Shown here: piece by piece, positions 1 to 6,404 of the stretch | Layout: each line of letters starts with the position of its first letter | How positions within the stretch are numbered: the first letter of the stretch is position 1 | NCBI GenBank assembly: GCA_023416575.1 | Contig: JAEZHL010000110.1 | Coordinates: forward strand, 1-10,875 | Length of the DNA: 10,875 nt | Direction of reading: 5' to 3' | Source of the DNA: Pseudomonadota bacterium | Lineage (GTDB): Bacteria; Pseudomonadota; Alphaproteobacteria; Rhizobiales; Hyphomicrobiaceae | Position numbers and translations under genes: made by a program | The notes under the pieces: model-generated | What the model was told of the DNA's origin: nothing | The model's input: only the letters and a program-made list of their open reading frames with translations | Databases searched by the model: none

Positions 1-10
1 CGCGCATAAT

Positions 11-254
11 CCCCTCGTCCGCCCGCGAGGGGACGTTTCCGGAGGCGTCTTGAAACGGGGGCGGATGCAGTCTCGCAGGTGCGGGGCGGCAGGCGGTAAC
101 GTCTGTCGTGACGCAGGCCGGGGGGTGAACGCCCCCTCAAGCCCGCCAGCTCACGCGGCTGGTACCTGGCGGTCCAACGCCGACCGGCGGTTCAACTCCG
201 CCCCACGAGAACGGAAAAGTCACAATAGGCGGCGCTTGGGGACAGAGGACTGCA
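11..254. other. Possible structured RNA region; otherwise gene-free stretch
   Basis: No convincing gene lies in 1-395, but 11-254 is dense in inverted repeats. Those seen directly are: 11-17 with 26-32 (7 bp); 34-39 with 52-57 (6 bp); 87-95 with 100-108 (9 bp, two G-T pairs, GTAA loop of GNRA type); 120-126 with 131-137 (7 bp counting G-T pairs, GAAC loop); 143-149 with 166-172 (7 bp); and 186-190 with 198-202 (5 bp, seven-base loop TTCAACT, as in a tRNA T-arm). Positions 66-72 are complementary to 248-254 and could close the whole domain. No tRNA acceptor or D-arm partner, tmRNA tag, RNase P or SRP RNA signature was found. GC-rich DNA folds easily, so an RNA gene is only a guess and its strand is unknown. 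Positions 255-395 show nothing I can name. Confidence 0.25.
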
Positions 255-395
255 GCGGGGCGGCGCGGAGCTGCCAACAAGAATAAAACTAGGAAGCGGC
301 CCTTCGACGCCCCGCTCCCCTCACCGACCCTCCACCCGCGTGCGCCGATGCGCCTCGCGGCTTTCCGGCGTGGCCGAGTGCCGGCCGATGACGCG

Positions 396-425
396 AAAAA
401 GGCCGCACCCGGATGGGGTGCGGCC
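396..425 (-). terminator. Intrinsic terminator of the small exported-protein gene
   Basis: A perfect 10-bp stem (401-410 with 416-425, GGCCGCACCC and its complement) encloses a 5-base loop. Read on the minus strand it is followed at once by five T (396-400). It lies 53 bases beyond the stop codon of the minus-strand gene at 479-760 and faces the right way to end its transcript. Stem, loop and T-run match the standard rho-independent form. Confidence 0.85.
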
Positions 426-478
426 CTCGCAAGCTGCAGAGCAGGCGTTGCGGCCCACTCTCCTCCACTCCCAGCAGC

Positions 479-760
479 TCACTTCCTGGCGCAGGCGGCG
501 AGTTGTTGATCCCGCTGCTGAGCCTGCTTTTTCCACATGTCCGGCCCCACCCCGCGGCACCAGTTCATGTGCGCCGCAAGATCGAGGCTCCACTCCGGGC
601 CTTTGAAGCCGCAATTGCGCTGCTCGTTCTCCTGCTGCTGCTTCAGCGCCGTCTTCGCGTACCAGTCGCAATTGGCCTGGGCCGATGCCTCCGGCGCGAG
701 CCACAGTGTGCCGAGCATCGCAGCTCCCGAAAGTGCGGCACTTATCCGAAGGATCGCCAT
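479..760 (-). CDS. Small exported four-cysteine protein of unknown function
   Basis: This 93-residue protein has an N-terminal signal peptide: a short basic start, a hydrophobic stretch over about residues 6-22, and a likely cleavage site after ASA (27) or AQA (29). The mature part of about 65 residues is polar and Gln-rich, with four cysteines at 31, 50, 68 and 90, enough for two disulphide bonds in the periplasm, and conserved-looking Trp residues at 33, 57, 67 and 76. It resembles short hypothetical proteins I recall from rhizobial-type alphaproteobacteria, but I know no function for them. The ATG start has a GAGG ribosome-binding site 8 bases upstream. The gene stands alone, is divergent from recQ, and has its own strong terminator, so it is probably transcribed as a single gene. 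Longer reading frames on either strand across the same bases lack these features and look like shadows. Confidence 0.8.
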   Translation of the reverse strand: MAILRISAALSGAAMLGTLWLAPEASAQANCDWYAKTALKQQQENEQRNCGFKGPEWSLDLAAHMNWCRGVGPDMWKKQAQQRDQQLAACARK

Positions 761-996
761 TTCGCTTTTCCTCGCGTCTTGAAGAACCAGCGTAGAAGCC
801 CGAAAGCATCTTGCTGCACGTTACCCGCGGTGGCATGAACCCACGCTGAACGTGCGGAAGACCTTGCCCAGGGGGACCTGAACCCGTTGTTCGCAACCAC
901 TACGACAGGTGCTGAGGCGCGCCAAGACCGTGCGATGGCTGCCTGCGCGTATCGACACGGCCTCGCGCCCCGCCTGCAACAGCCTGCTCACCGCCC

Positions 997-2856
997 ATGA
1001 CGGCCGCACACGACCTGGCTGGGGATCCGGCCTCCGGGATGGCCGCTGCTGCGCGCGTGCTGGAGCGGGTGTTCGGCTACAAGCAGTTCCGCTCCCACCA
1101 GGCCGCGATCATCGAGACCCTGATCGCTGGCGGCGATGCCTTCGTCCTGATGCCGACCGGTGGCGGCAAGTCGCTCTGCTACCAGATCCCCTCGCTCGTC
1201 CGCGAAGGAACCGGTGTCGTCGTCTCCCCCCTCATCGCGCTGATGCAGGATCAGGTGGATGCCCTGAAGCAGCTCGGCGTCAACGCGGCCTTCCTCAACT
1301 CCACCCTCGACCGCGCAGAACAAAATGCCGTCGAATCCCACCTCGCCACCGGCAAGCTCGACCTCCTCTATATCGCCCCGGAGCGCCTGCTTCAGGAGCG
1401 CACCCTATCCCTCCTATCCCGTAGCCGCATCGCACTTTTCGCCATCGACGAAGCCCACTGCCTCTCCCAATGGGGCCACGACTTCCGGCTCGAGTATCGG
1501 CAGCTCGGCGTGCTGGCGGACCGCTTTCCGCGCATCCCGCGGATCGCGCTGACAGCCACCGCCGACGAACGTACGCGCGCGGAGATCATCACCGAACTGA
1601 AGCTCGACAACGCGCATCACTTCATCGCCAGCTTCGACCGGCCCAATATCCAGTACCGCATGGCGCAGCCCGAGGGCGGCTCTGCTCGTGAAAGGCTATG
1701 GCGTTTCATTGCGGCGGAGCATCCGACGGATGCCGGCATCGTCTACTGCCTGAGCCGCAGAAGTGTCGAGGAGACTGCTGCATGGCTGACGGCGCGGGGG
1801 CGCACCGCGCTTCCTTATCATGCCGGCCTGCCCGCTGACGTGCGGCGCACGACGCAGGAGCGGTTCGTCGCAGAAGAGGGGACGATCGTCGTCGCGACCA
1901 TCGCCTTCGGTATGGGAATCGACAAGCCGGACGTGAGGTTCGTCGCCCACCTGAACCTGCCGAAGACGATCGAGGCCTACTACCAGGAAACCGGGCGCGC
2001 CGGACGCGACGGGGAAGCCGCCAATGCATGGCTGTCCTACGATGCTCAGGACATCGTGCAGCTCCGCCAGTGGATTGACCAATCCGACGGTGGCGAAACA
2101 TTCCAGCGGGTGCAGCGCCAGAAGCTCGATGCCCTGATCGGACTTTGCGAGATGGCGACCTGCCGGCGCCAAGCACTCCTTGGCTATTTCGGTGAAACGC
2201 TGGCCGAGCCATGCGGTAACTGTGACAACTGCCTAGCGCCGCCGGAGATGATTGAGCAGACGGTTCCAGCTCAGAAGGCGCTGTCAGCCGCATTCCGCAC
2301 TGGCGAGCGGTTCGGGGTCGGCTACCTCGTCGATGTCCTCCTCGGCAAGCAAGATCCGAAGATCGAGCGCAACGGCCACGATCGGCTGTCGGTGTTCGGC
2401 ATCGGTGGCGAGCTTTCCGCGGCGGCTTGGCGGCGCCTCTTCCGCCAGCTCATCATCGGCGGCCAGCTCTCAGTCGACTCCGAAGGGCACGGCAGCCTAC
2501 TGCTGACCGAGAAGGCACGTCCACTTCTGCGCGGCGAGGCGAAATTCCTCGTCCGACAGGAGTCCAAGGATTTCGAAGGCCGGATAGGTCACAAGCGCCG
2601 AAGCGAGCCAATTATTGAGGACCGAGACAGCCTGCTCTATCGCGAGCTGAAGGCGTTGCGCCTGCGTCTGGCAACCGAAGCAGGCGTGCCGCCCTATGTC
2701 ATCTGCCACGACCGCACCCTGGCCGAGCTTGCGCAGCGGCGCCCGACGTCCATTGGCGCGCTCAACGGCATCATCGGTCTCGGCCAAGTCAAGATCGAGC
2801 GCTACGGCGCTGCATTGATCGAGGTTGTGGTGCGCGTGTCGGCGGCAGGGCGATGA
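997..2856 (+). CDS. recQ: ATP-dependent DNA helicase RecQ
   Basis: RecQ is a 3'-to-5' superfamily 2 DNA helicase that acts in recombination and in repair of stalled forks. The 619-residue protein carries the full set of motifs: Walker A PTGGGKS (53-59), DEAHC (151-155), the aromatic-rich loop SQWGHDFR (157-164), LTATA (185-189), and motifs V and VI (IVVATIAFGMGIDKP at 297-311, then YYQETGRAGRDG to 339). The RecQ-C-terminal region follows, with zinc ligands C389, C406, C409 and C412 and a winged helix (about 425-510). An HRDC domain spans about 543-612. All domains are present, so the protein should be active. The start is uncertain: ATG at 997 is the first ATG in frame but has no clear ribosome-binding site, and Met15 (1039) sits nearer the conserved start of the helicase domain. 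The 761-996 gap upstream shows no promoter I trust. recQ converges on hisG with only 20 bases between the stops and no visible terminator. Confidence 0.96.
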   Translation: MTAAHDLAGDPASGMAAAARVLERVFGYKQFRSHQAAIIETLIAGGDAFVLMPTGGGKSLCYQIPSLVREGTGVVVSPLIALMQDQVDALKQLGVNAAFLNSTLDRAEQNAVESHLATGKLDLLYIAPERLLQERTLSLLSRSRIALFAIDEAHCLSQWGHDFRLEYRQLGVLADRFPRIPRIALTATADERTRAEIITELKLDNAHHFIASFDRPNIQYRMAQPEGGSARERLWRFIAAEHPTDAGIVYCLSRRSVEETAAWLTARGRTALPYHAGLPADVRRTTQERFVAEEGTIVVATIAFGMGIDKPDVRFVAHLNLPKTIEAYYQETGRAGRDGEAANAWLSYDAQDIVQLRQWIDQSDGGETFQRVQRQKLDALIGLCEMATCRRQALLGYFGETLAEPCGNCDNCLAPPEMIEQTVPAQKALSAAFRTGERFGVGYLVDVLLGKQDPKIERNGHDRLSVFGIGGELSAAAWRRLFRQLIIGGQLSVDSEGHGSLLLTEKARPLLRGEAKFLVRQESKDFEGRIGHKRRSEPIIEDRDSLLYRELKALRLRLATEAGVPPYVICHDRTLAELAQRRPTSIGALNGIIGLGQVKIERYGAALIEVVVRVSAAGR

Positions 2857-2876
2857 TAGCGGACCAACGAGCTCGG

Positions 2877-3575
2877 TCAGCCCCGCAACCGTGCCAGGAT
2901 CTGGTGCAGGGCGGCACATGCGGCCGGCGACCACTCTACACCGCGGGATGCCACGAGGTTCGCCTGGGATCGCAGAATCACCCCGTCGTCGAGGATCTTC
3001 AGGCCGTTGGCCTTCAGTGTTGCCCCGGTCGTGGTGATATCGACAATGAGATCAGCGGCGCCGGAAGCGGGCGTGCCTTCCGTAGCACCAAGGCTCTCGA
3101 CGATCCGGTAGTCGCTGATACCCTTGGCCTGGAAGAACTTCCGCGTGATGTTGGTGTACTTCGTCGCAACGCGCAGTCGCCGCTCGTGCGTGCGGCGGAA
3201 CAGCGGCGCCATTGACTGCAGGTGCGCCATGTTGCGGATATCGACCCAACAGGCAGGTACCGCAACCACCACGTCAGCATGTCCAAACCCGAGCGGACGC
3301 AACAGTTCGACACGCGCGTCGGCGTCGACGATGTACTCGCGGACGAGATCTTCGCCCGTAATGCCGAGGTGCGCCTGCCCCGACTTCAAGTAATGGGTGA
3401 TCTCAGAGGAGGAGACAAATACCACCTCTAAACCTTCCATCCCCTCGATCTCACCGCGATAGCCGCGCTCGCTACCGGTTTTGCGCAGGTTGAGGCCGGC
3501 CTTAGCGAGGGCTTCGGCGGCCTGCTCCATGAGCCGGCCTTTGGAAGGTACAGCGAAGATCAAGCTGTCAGTCAT
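2877..3575 (-). CDS. hisG: ATP phosphoribosyltransferase, short-form catalytic subunit HisG
   Basis: HisG catalyses the first, committed step of histidine synthesis, joining ATP and PRPP to give phosphoribosyl-ATP in the cytoplasm. At 232 residues it is the short form, which lacks the C-terminal regulatory ACT-like domain and is known to need HisZ for activity and for feedback inhibition by histidine. Visible landmarks are the N-terminal PSKGRL (10-15), the block RVATKYTNITRKFF (135-148), and the PRPP-binding loop DITTTGATL (179-187) preceded by ESLGATEGTPASG (160-172). The ATG overlaps the hisZ stop by four bases (ATGA), so the two subunits are almost certainly translated together from one mRNA. 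The gene is the last of the hisS-hisZ-hisG unit and ends tail-to-tail with recQ. Confidence 0.96.
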   Translation of the reverse strand: MTDSLIFAVPSKGRLMEQAAEALAKAGLNLRKTGSERGYRGEIEGMEGLEVVFVSSSEITHYLKSGQAHLGITGEDLVREYIVDADARVELLRPLGFGHADVVVAVPACWVDIRNMAHLQSMAPLFRRTHERRLRVATKYTNITRKFFQAKGISDYRIVESLGATEGTPASGAADLIVDITTTGATLKANGLKILDDGVILRSQANLVASRGVEWSPAACAALHQILARLRG

Positions 3576-4750
3576 GCGTCGCCCCCGTTGACGACTGAGA
3601 GCAGGCGCTCGGTATGAATCGCCGAGCCAACGGCGGGGACCGCGGCGGGAGCGCCCACCATCTTGAGTAGCCTGTCGTATCGTCCACCACCGGCAACGGG
3701 GCTTCCCATACCCAGCGCTGGAACGACGACCTCGAAGACGAAGCCGGTGTAGTATTCGAGGTTCCGGCCGAATTCTGCCGAGAACTCGATTTGAGAGGGG
3801 TCGATGCCGGCGTCGATCAGGAGCTGAAGTCGGCTCTGATAAGTTGCGAGGGCGGCTTCGATGTCGATCCCGCGGCGGTGCATCAGATCAGCAAGGCGCG
3901 CGCCTGCAGCCCGCGCCGGCGCTTTCACCTTGACGTAGATCTCCATCAGCTCAGCGGCCTCGGGCGAAAGAGGCGCGGCAGTGGCATCAGCAGTGGCAGC
4001 CAGCAGCCCCTGGGTGATCTCGCGAACACTCCGCGTGCCGATCAGCTCGATCCCGCGCTCCTCCAAATAAGCTGCGACGGCTATCTCAGATTGCGCAGCA
4101 GCATTCGGGTTGAGCTTCGCGACGAGCGCTGGCGGTAGATCGCTGAGCGCCTCTGCCGGGTTGCGGGTCAACCGGACCAGTTCCTCGCGGAAGGCATCGC
4201 GCCGCCAGAACTGGTTGCGCAGGCGGGCACGCCACCGATCTGGCATGTCGATGGCGTCGAGTAGTGCCTGGAACAACCCGAGATCGCCAATCCTGAGTCC
4301 GTAGCTTTTGAGGCCCGCCGCCCGGACAGCCGCGAGGGTCAACCTCACGACCTCGGCCTCCGCCTCTTCGCGGCGGCTCTCGCCGAAATACTCGATACCG
4401 GCCTGCCGGAACTCGCGTGGATGAGCGGCCGTGACACCGGTTGGCTGAAAGCGGAACGCGGGACCGTTGTAGCAGTAGCGTGCCTTGACGTCAGCTGCGG
4501 GGTGGCGCTCCAGATGCAGCCGGCATGTCGGGACCGTCAGGTCCGGTCTGAGGCACAGCTCGCTCCCATCCGGATCGGTGAACACATAGGTCCGTGCGCG
4601 CAGGCTCTCGCCGACGACATCAAGGAACACGTCCGCTGGCTGTATGATTGCCGGCGCGACGGCCTCGTAGCCAGCCTTGGTGAATACCGACATGAGGCAC
4701 TGGGCTTGCGCTTCCAATGCCGCGAATTTGCGGGCAGATTCTGCGACCAT
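3572..4750 (-). CDS. hisZ: ATP phosphoribosyltransferase regulatory subunit HisZ
   Basis: HisZ is a paralogue of histidyl-tRNA synthetase that does not charge tRNA. It binds HisG to form the active hetero-octameric ATP phosphoribosyltransferase and carries the histidine feedback sites (family knowledge). The 392-residue protein shows the class II synthetase core: the motif 2-like segment YCYNGPAFRFQPTG (92-105) with AHPREFRQAGIEYFG (109-123), the histidine-A-like NLEYYTGFVFE (330-340), AGGGRYDRL (353-361), and a motif 3-like end around R382. It stops there, lacking the C-terminal anticodon-binding domain that HisS has. This, together with the neighbouring short HisG, separates it from a second HisS. 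The ATG has GAGG 9 bases upstream, and that GAGG shares its first two bases with the hisS stop codon (TGAGG); 11 bases separate the genes. It overlaps hisG by four bases downstream. Confidence 0.95.
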   Translation of the reverse strand: MVAESARKFAALEAQAQCLMSVFTKAGYEAVAPAIIQPADVFLDVVGESLRARTYVFTDPDGSELCLRPDLTVPTCRLHLERHPAADVKARYCYNGPAFRFQPTGVTAAHPREFRQAGIEYFGESRREEAEAEVVRLTLAAVRAAGLKSYGLRIGDLGLFQALLDAIDMPDRWRARLRNQFWRRDAFREELVRLTRNPAEALSDLPPALVAKLNPNAAAQSEIAVAAYLEERGIELIGTRSVREITQGLLAATADATAAPLSPEAAELMEIYVKVKAPARAAGARLADLMHRRGIDIEAALATYQSRLQLLIDAGIDPSQIEFSAEFGRNLEYYTGFVFEVVVPALGMGSPVAGGGRYDRLLKMVGAPAAVPAVGSAIHTERLLSVVNGGDA

Positions 4751-4761
4751 AGTTCCGCCCC

Positions 4762-6252
4762 TCAGCCGTCCTGGTGACGAGCGAGAACCGACTTCACCGC
4801 CGAAACAAGCTCAGATTCGGGTACAGAGAACTGCGCCGGACGCGCCTCGCGCCACTCCTTGGCGTCGCTGATCGTCGCTGAGAGGCGGGTGCCCTCGATC
4901 AGATCCTTGATCTGCACCTCGCCCTTCGCCAGCTCGTCACCGCCCTGGATAACGACGCAGGGGGCACCACGCCGGTCGGCATACTTCATCTGCGCCTTCA
5001 TGCCCGACGTGCCAAGATACATTTCGGCCGGAATCTTCGCTGCCCGCAGCTGCTGTGCGAGCCTCTGGTAGCGTGGCAGCTCCTTGCGGTCCATGACCAG
5101 CACCACGACCGGGCCAGTGCCTGCGCGCTGAGCCGCACGGCCACGGGCCGCGATGGCCGCTTGCAGACGCGAGACGCCGATGGAGAAACCGGTTGCGGGT
5201 ACGCGCTGCCCCGTGAAGCGGGCGACGAGATCATCATAGCGCCCGCCGCCACCGACGGAGCCGAAGCGGACGATCTGCCCATCCTCGTTCCTGACTTCGA
5301 AGGTGAGTTCCGCCTCGAACACCGGCCCAGTGTAATACTCGAGACCGCGAACGACTGATGGGTCGAAAACGATCCGCTCCTGCGGATAGCCCGCTTCCCG
5401 GCAGAGCGTCAGCAGATCAACCAGCTCGGAAACCCCGGGGGCACCTTCCCCGCCTCCGATGAGCTCTCCGACACGAGCCAGTTTCTCCGCGCCGTCCCGC
5501 CCGGCCGCGGTCAGGTAAGCCACCACAAGATCGATCGCCTTGTCCGGCAGCCCTGCACCCTTCGTGAAATCTCCGCTTTCGTCCTTGCGCCCCGGCCCGA
5601 GCAAGAGCCGGACGCCCTCGATACCGAGCCGGTCGAGCTTGTCGACGGCGCGCAGAACGGTCAGGCGCCGGCCAGCGTCATCCGGTCCGCCAAGCCCGAT
5701 TGCATCGAGCACGCCGTCGAGCACCTTGCGGCTGTTCACTTTGATCAGGTACTCACCGCGCTGGAAGCCAAGGGCCTCCATAGTGTCCGCGGCCAGCATG
5801 CAAATCTCGGCATCTGCCGCAACGTTGTCGGTGCCCACCGTATCTGCGTCGAACTGGGTGAACTGGCGGAATCGGCCCGGCCCCGGCTTTTCGTTGCGCC
5901 AAACCGGGCCGACGGCGTAGCGCCGGAACGGCTTGGGCAAGCGATCGAAGTTCGCGGCCACATAACGGGCGAGTGGCGCCGTCAGGTCGTAGCGCAGCGA
6001 CAGCCAGCGCTCATCCTCATCGGTGAATGAGAAGACACCTTCGTTAGGGCGGTCCTGATCAGGCAGGAACTTCCCGAGCGCCTCCGTATACTCGATGCTC
6101 GGCGTCTCCAGCGGCTCGAAACCGTAGATCTCATAAACCTCTCGGATTCGAGCGAGCATGTCGGCCATGGCGCGGATCTCGCCAGCCTCGATATCACGGA
6201 AGCCCTTCGGCAACTGAGCCTCAGGCCGTTGATCCTTCTGCGGTTTTGCCAT
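4762..6252 (-). CDS. hisS: Histidyl-tRNA synthetase, alphaproteobacterial type
   Basis: This class II aminoacyl-tRNA synthetase charges tRNA-His. In the 496-residue protein I see motif 1 around TPSIEYTE (50-57), motif 2 with R119 in GPVWRNEKPGPGRFRQF (115-131), the histidine-A motif RGLEYYTGPVFE (302-313), GGGGRYDDL (334-342), motif 3 GFSIGVSRL (355-363), and an anticodon-binding domain from about 380 to 460. It is longer than the usual bacterial enzyme of about 420 residues, and its motif 2 resembles the eukaryotic form. This fits the divergent HisRS known from many alphaproteobacteria, whose tRNA-His lacks the usual extra G(-1) identity element. The ATG at 6252 has only a poorly spaced GAGG (12 bases away). 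It is the first gene of hisS-hisZ-hisG, with a candidate promoter just upstream. No T-box or His-rich leader peptide is visible. Confidence 0.96.
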   Translation of the reverse strand: MAKPQKDQRPEAQLPKGFRDIEAGEIRAMADMLARIREVYEIYGFEPLETPSIEYTEALGKFLPDQDRPNEGVFSFTDEDERWLSLRYDLTAPLARYVAANFDRLPKPFRRYAVGPVWRNEKPGPGRFRQFTQFDADTVGTDNVAADAEICMLAADTMEALGFQRGEYLIKVNSRKVLDGVLDAIGLGGPDDAGRRLTVLRAVDKLDRLGIEGVRLLLGPGRKDESGDFTKGAGLPDKAIDLVVAYLTAAGRDGAEKLARVGELIGGGEGAPGVSELVDLLTLCREAGYPQERIVFDPSVVRGLEYYTGPVFEAELTFEVRNEDGQIVRFGSVGGGGRYDDLVARFTGQRVPATGFSIGVSRLQAAIAARGRAAQRAGTGPVVVLVMDRKELPRYQRLAQQLRAAKIPAEMYLGTSGMKAQMKYADRRGAPCVVIQGGDELAKGEVQIKDLIEGTRLSATISDAKEWREARPAQFSVPESELVSAVKSVLARHQDG

Positions 6253-6299
6253 GTCGGACGAATGCCTCGAAAGGCCTGCTTTCGCGTTGCGCTGCGCGC

Positions 6300-6327
6300 C
6301 TTATAGCCAAGACGGGCGCCCGGGCAA
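6300..6327 (-). promoter_or_regulatory. Candidate promoter for hisS-hisZ-hisG
   Basis: On the minus strand, TTGCCC (6322-6327) and TATAAG (6300-6305) are 16 bases apart, matching the housekeeping -35 (TTGACA) at four of six bases and the -10 (TATAAT) at five of six. Transcription would start near 6293, leaving a leader of about 40 bases before the hisS ATG. It lies in the 152-base gap between the phosphatase gene and hisS, the largest gap in the minus-strand block, where a new transcript would be expected. It was found by eye only. Confidence 0.4.
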
Positions 6328-6404
6328 AGCGCGAGGATGCCAATGCCACCGCAGCCGCAGGTTTTTTCGAGCCAGCGGCGGTCATGGGCATGCACGGGCA
6401 CCGG

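Noticed and set aside
11..32. Intrinsic terminator at the left edge
   Set aside because: The 7-bp hairpin is real but has no T-run after it on either strand.
186..202. T-arm of a tRNA gene (5-bp stem, loop TTCAACT)
   Set aside because: The bases after it (CCACGAG) have no matching acceptor strand upstream, and no proper D-arm and anticodon arm sit at the right distances. No CCA end or tmRNA tag was found.
50..286. Short plus-strand reading frame
   Set aside because: It opens with TTG, is Arg/Gly/Ala-rich with no recognisable motif, has no good ribosome-binding site, and crosses the hairpin-rich region.
321..896. 191-residue minus-strand reading frame
   Set aside because: It runs across the terminator and the small exported-protein gene in another frame and has an Arg-rich, low-information composition typical of a shadow.
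1696..2293. Two overlapping minus-strand frames of 158 and 195 residues
   Set aside because: Both are antisense to recQ, which has all helicase motifs and its zinc site in the plus frame.
3572..4750. A second histidyl-tRNA synthetase
   Set aside because: It lacks the anticodon-binding domain, sits in tandem with a full-length hisS, and overlaps a short-form hisG that needs HisZ.
6253..6404. T-box, riboswitch or histidine leader peptide before hisS
   Set aside because: No run of histidine codons, T-box sequence or terminator/antiterminator pair is visible; only a candidate promoter was found.
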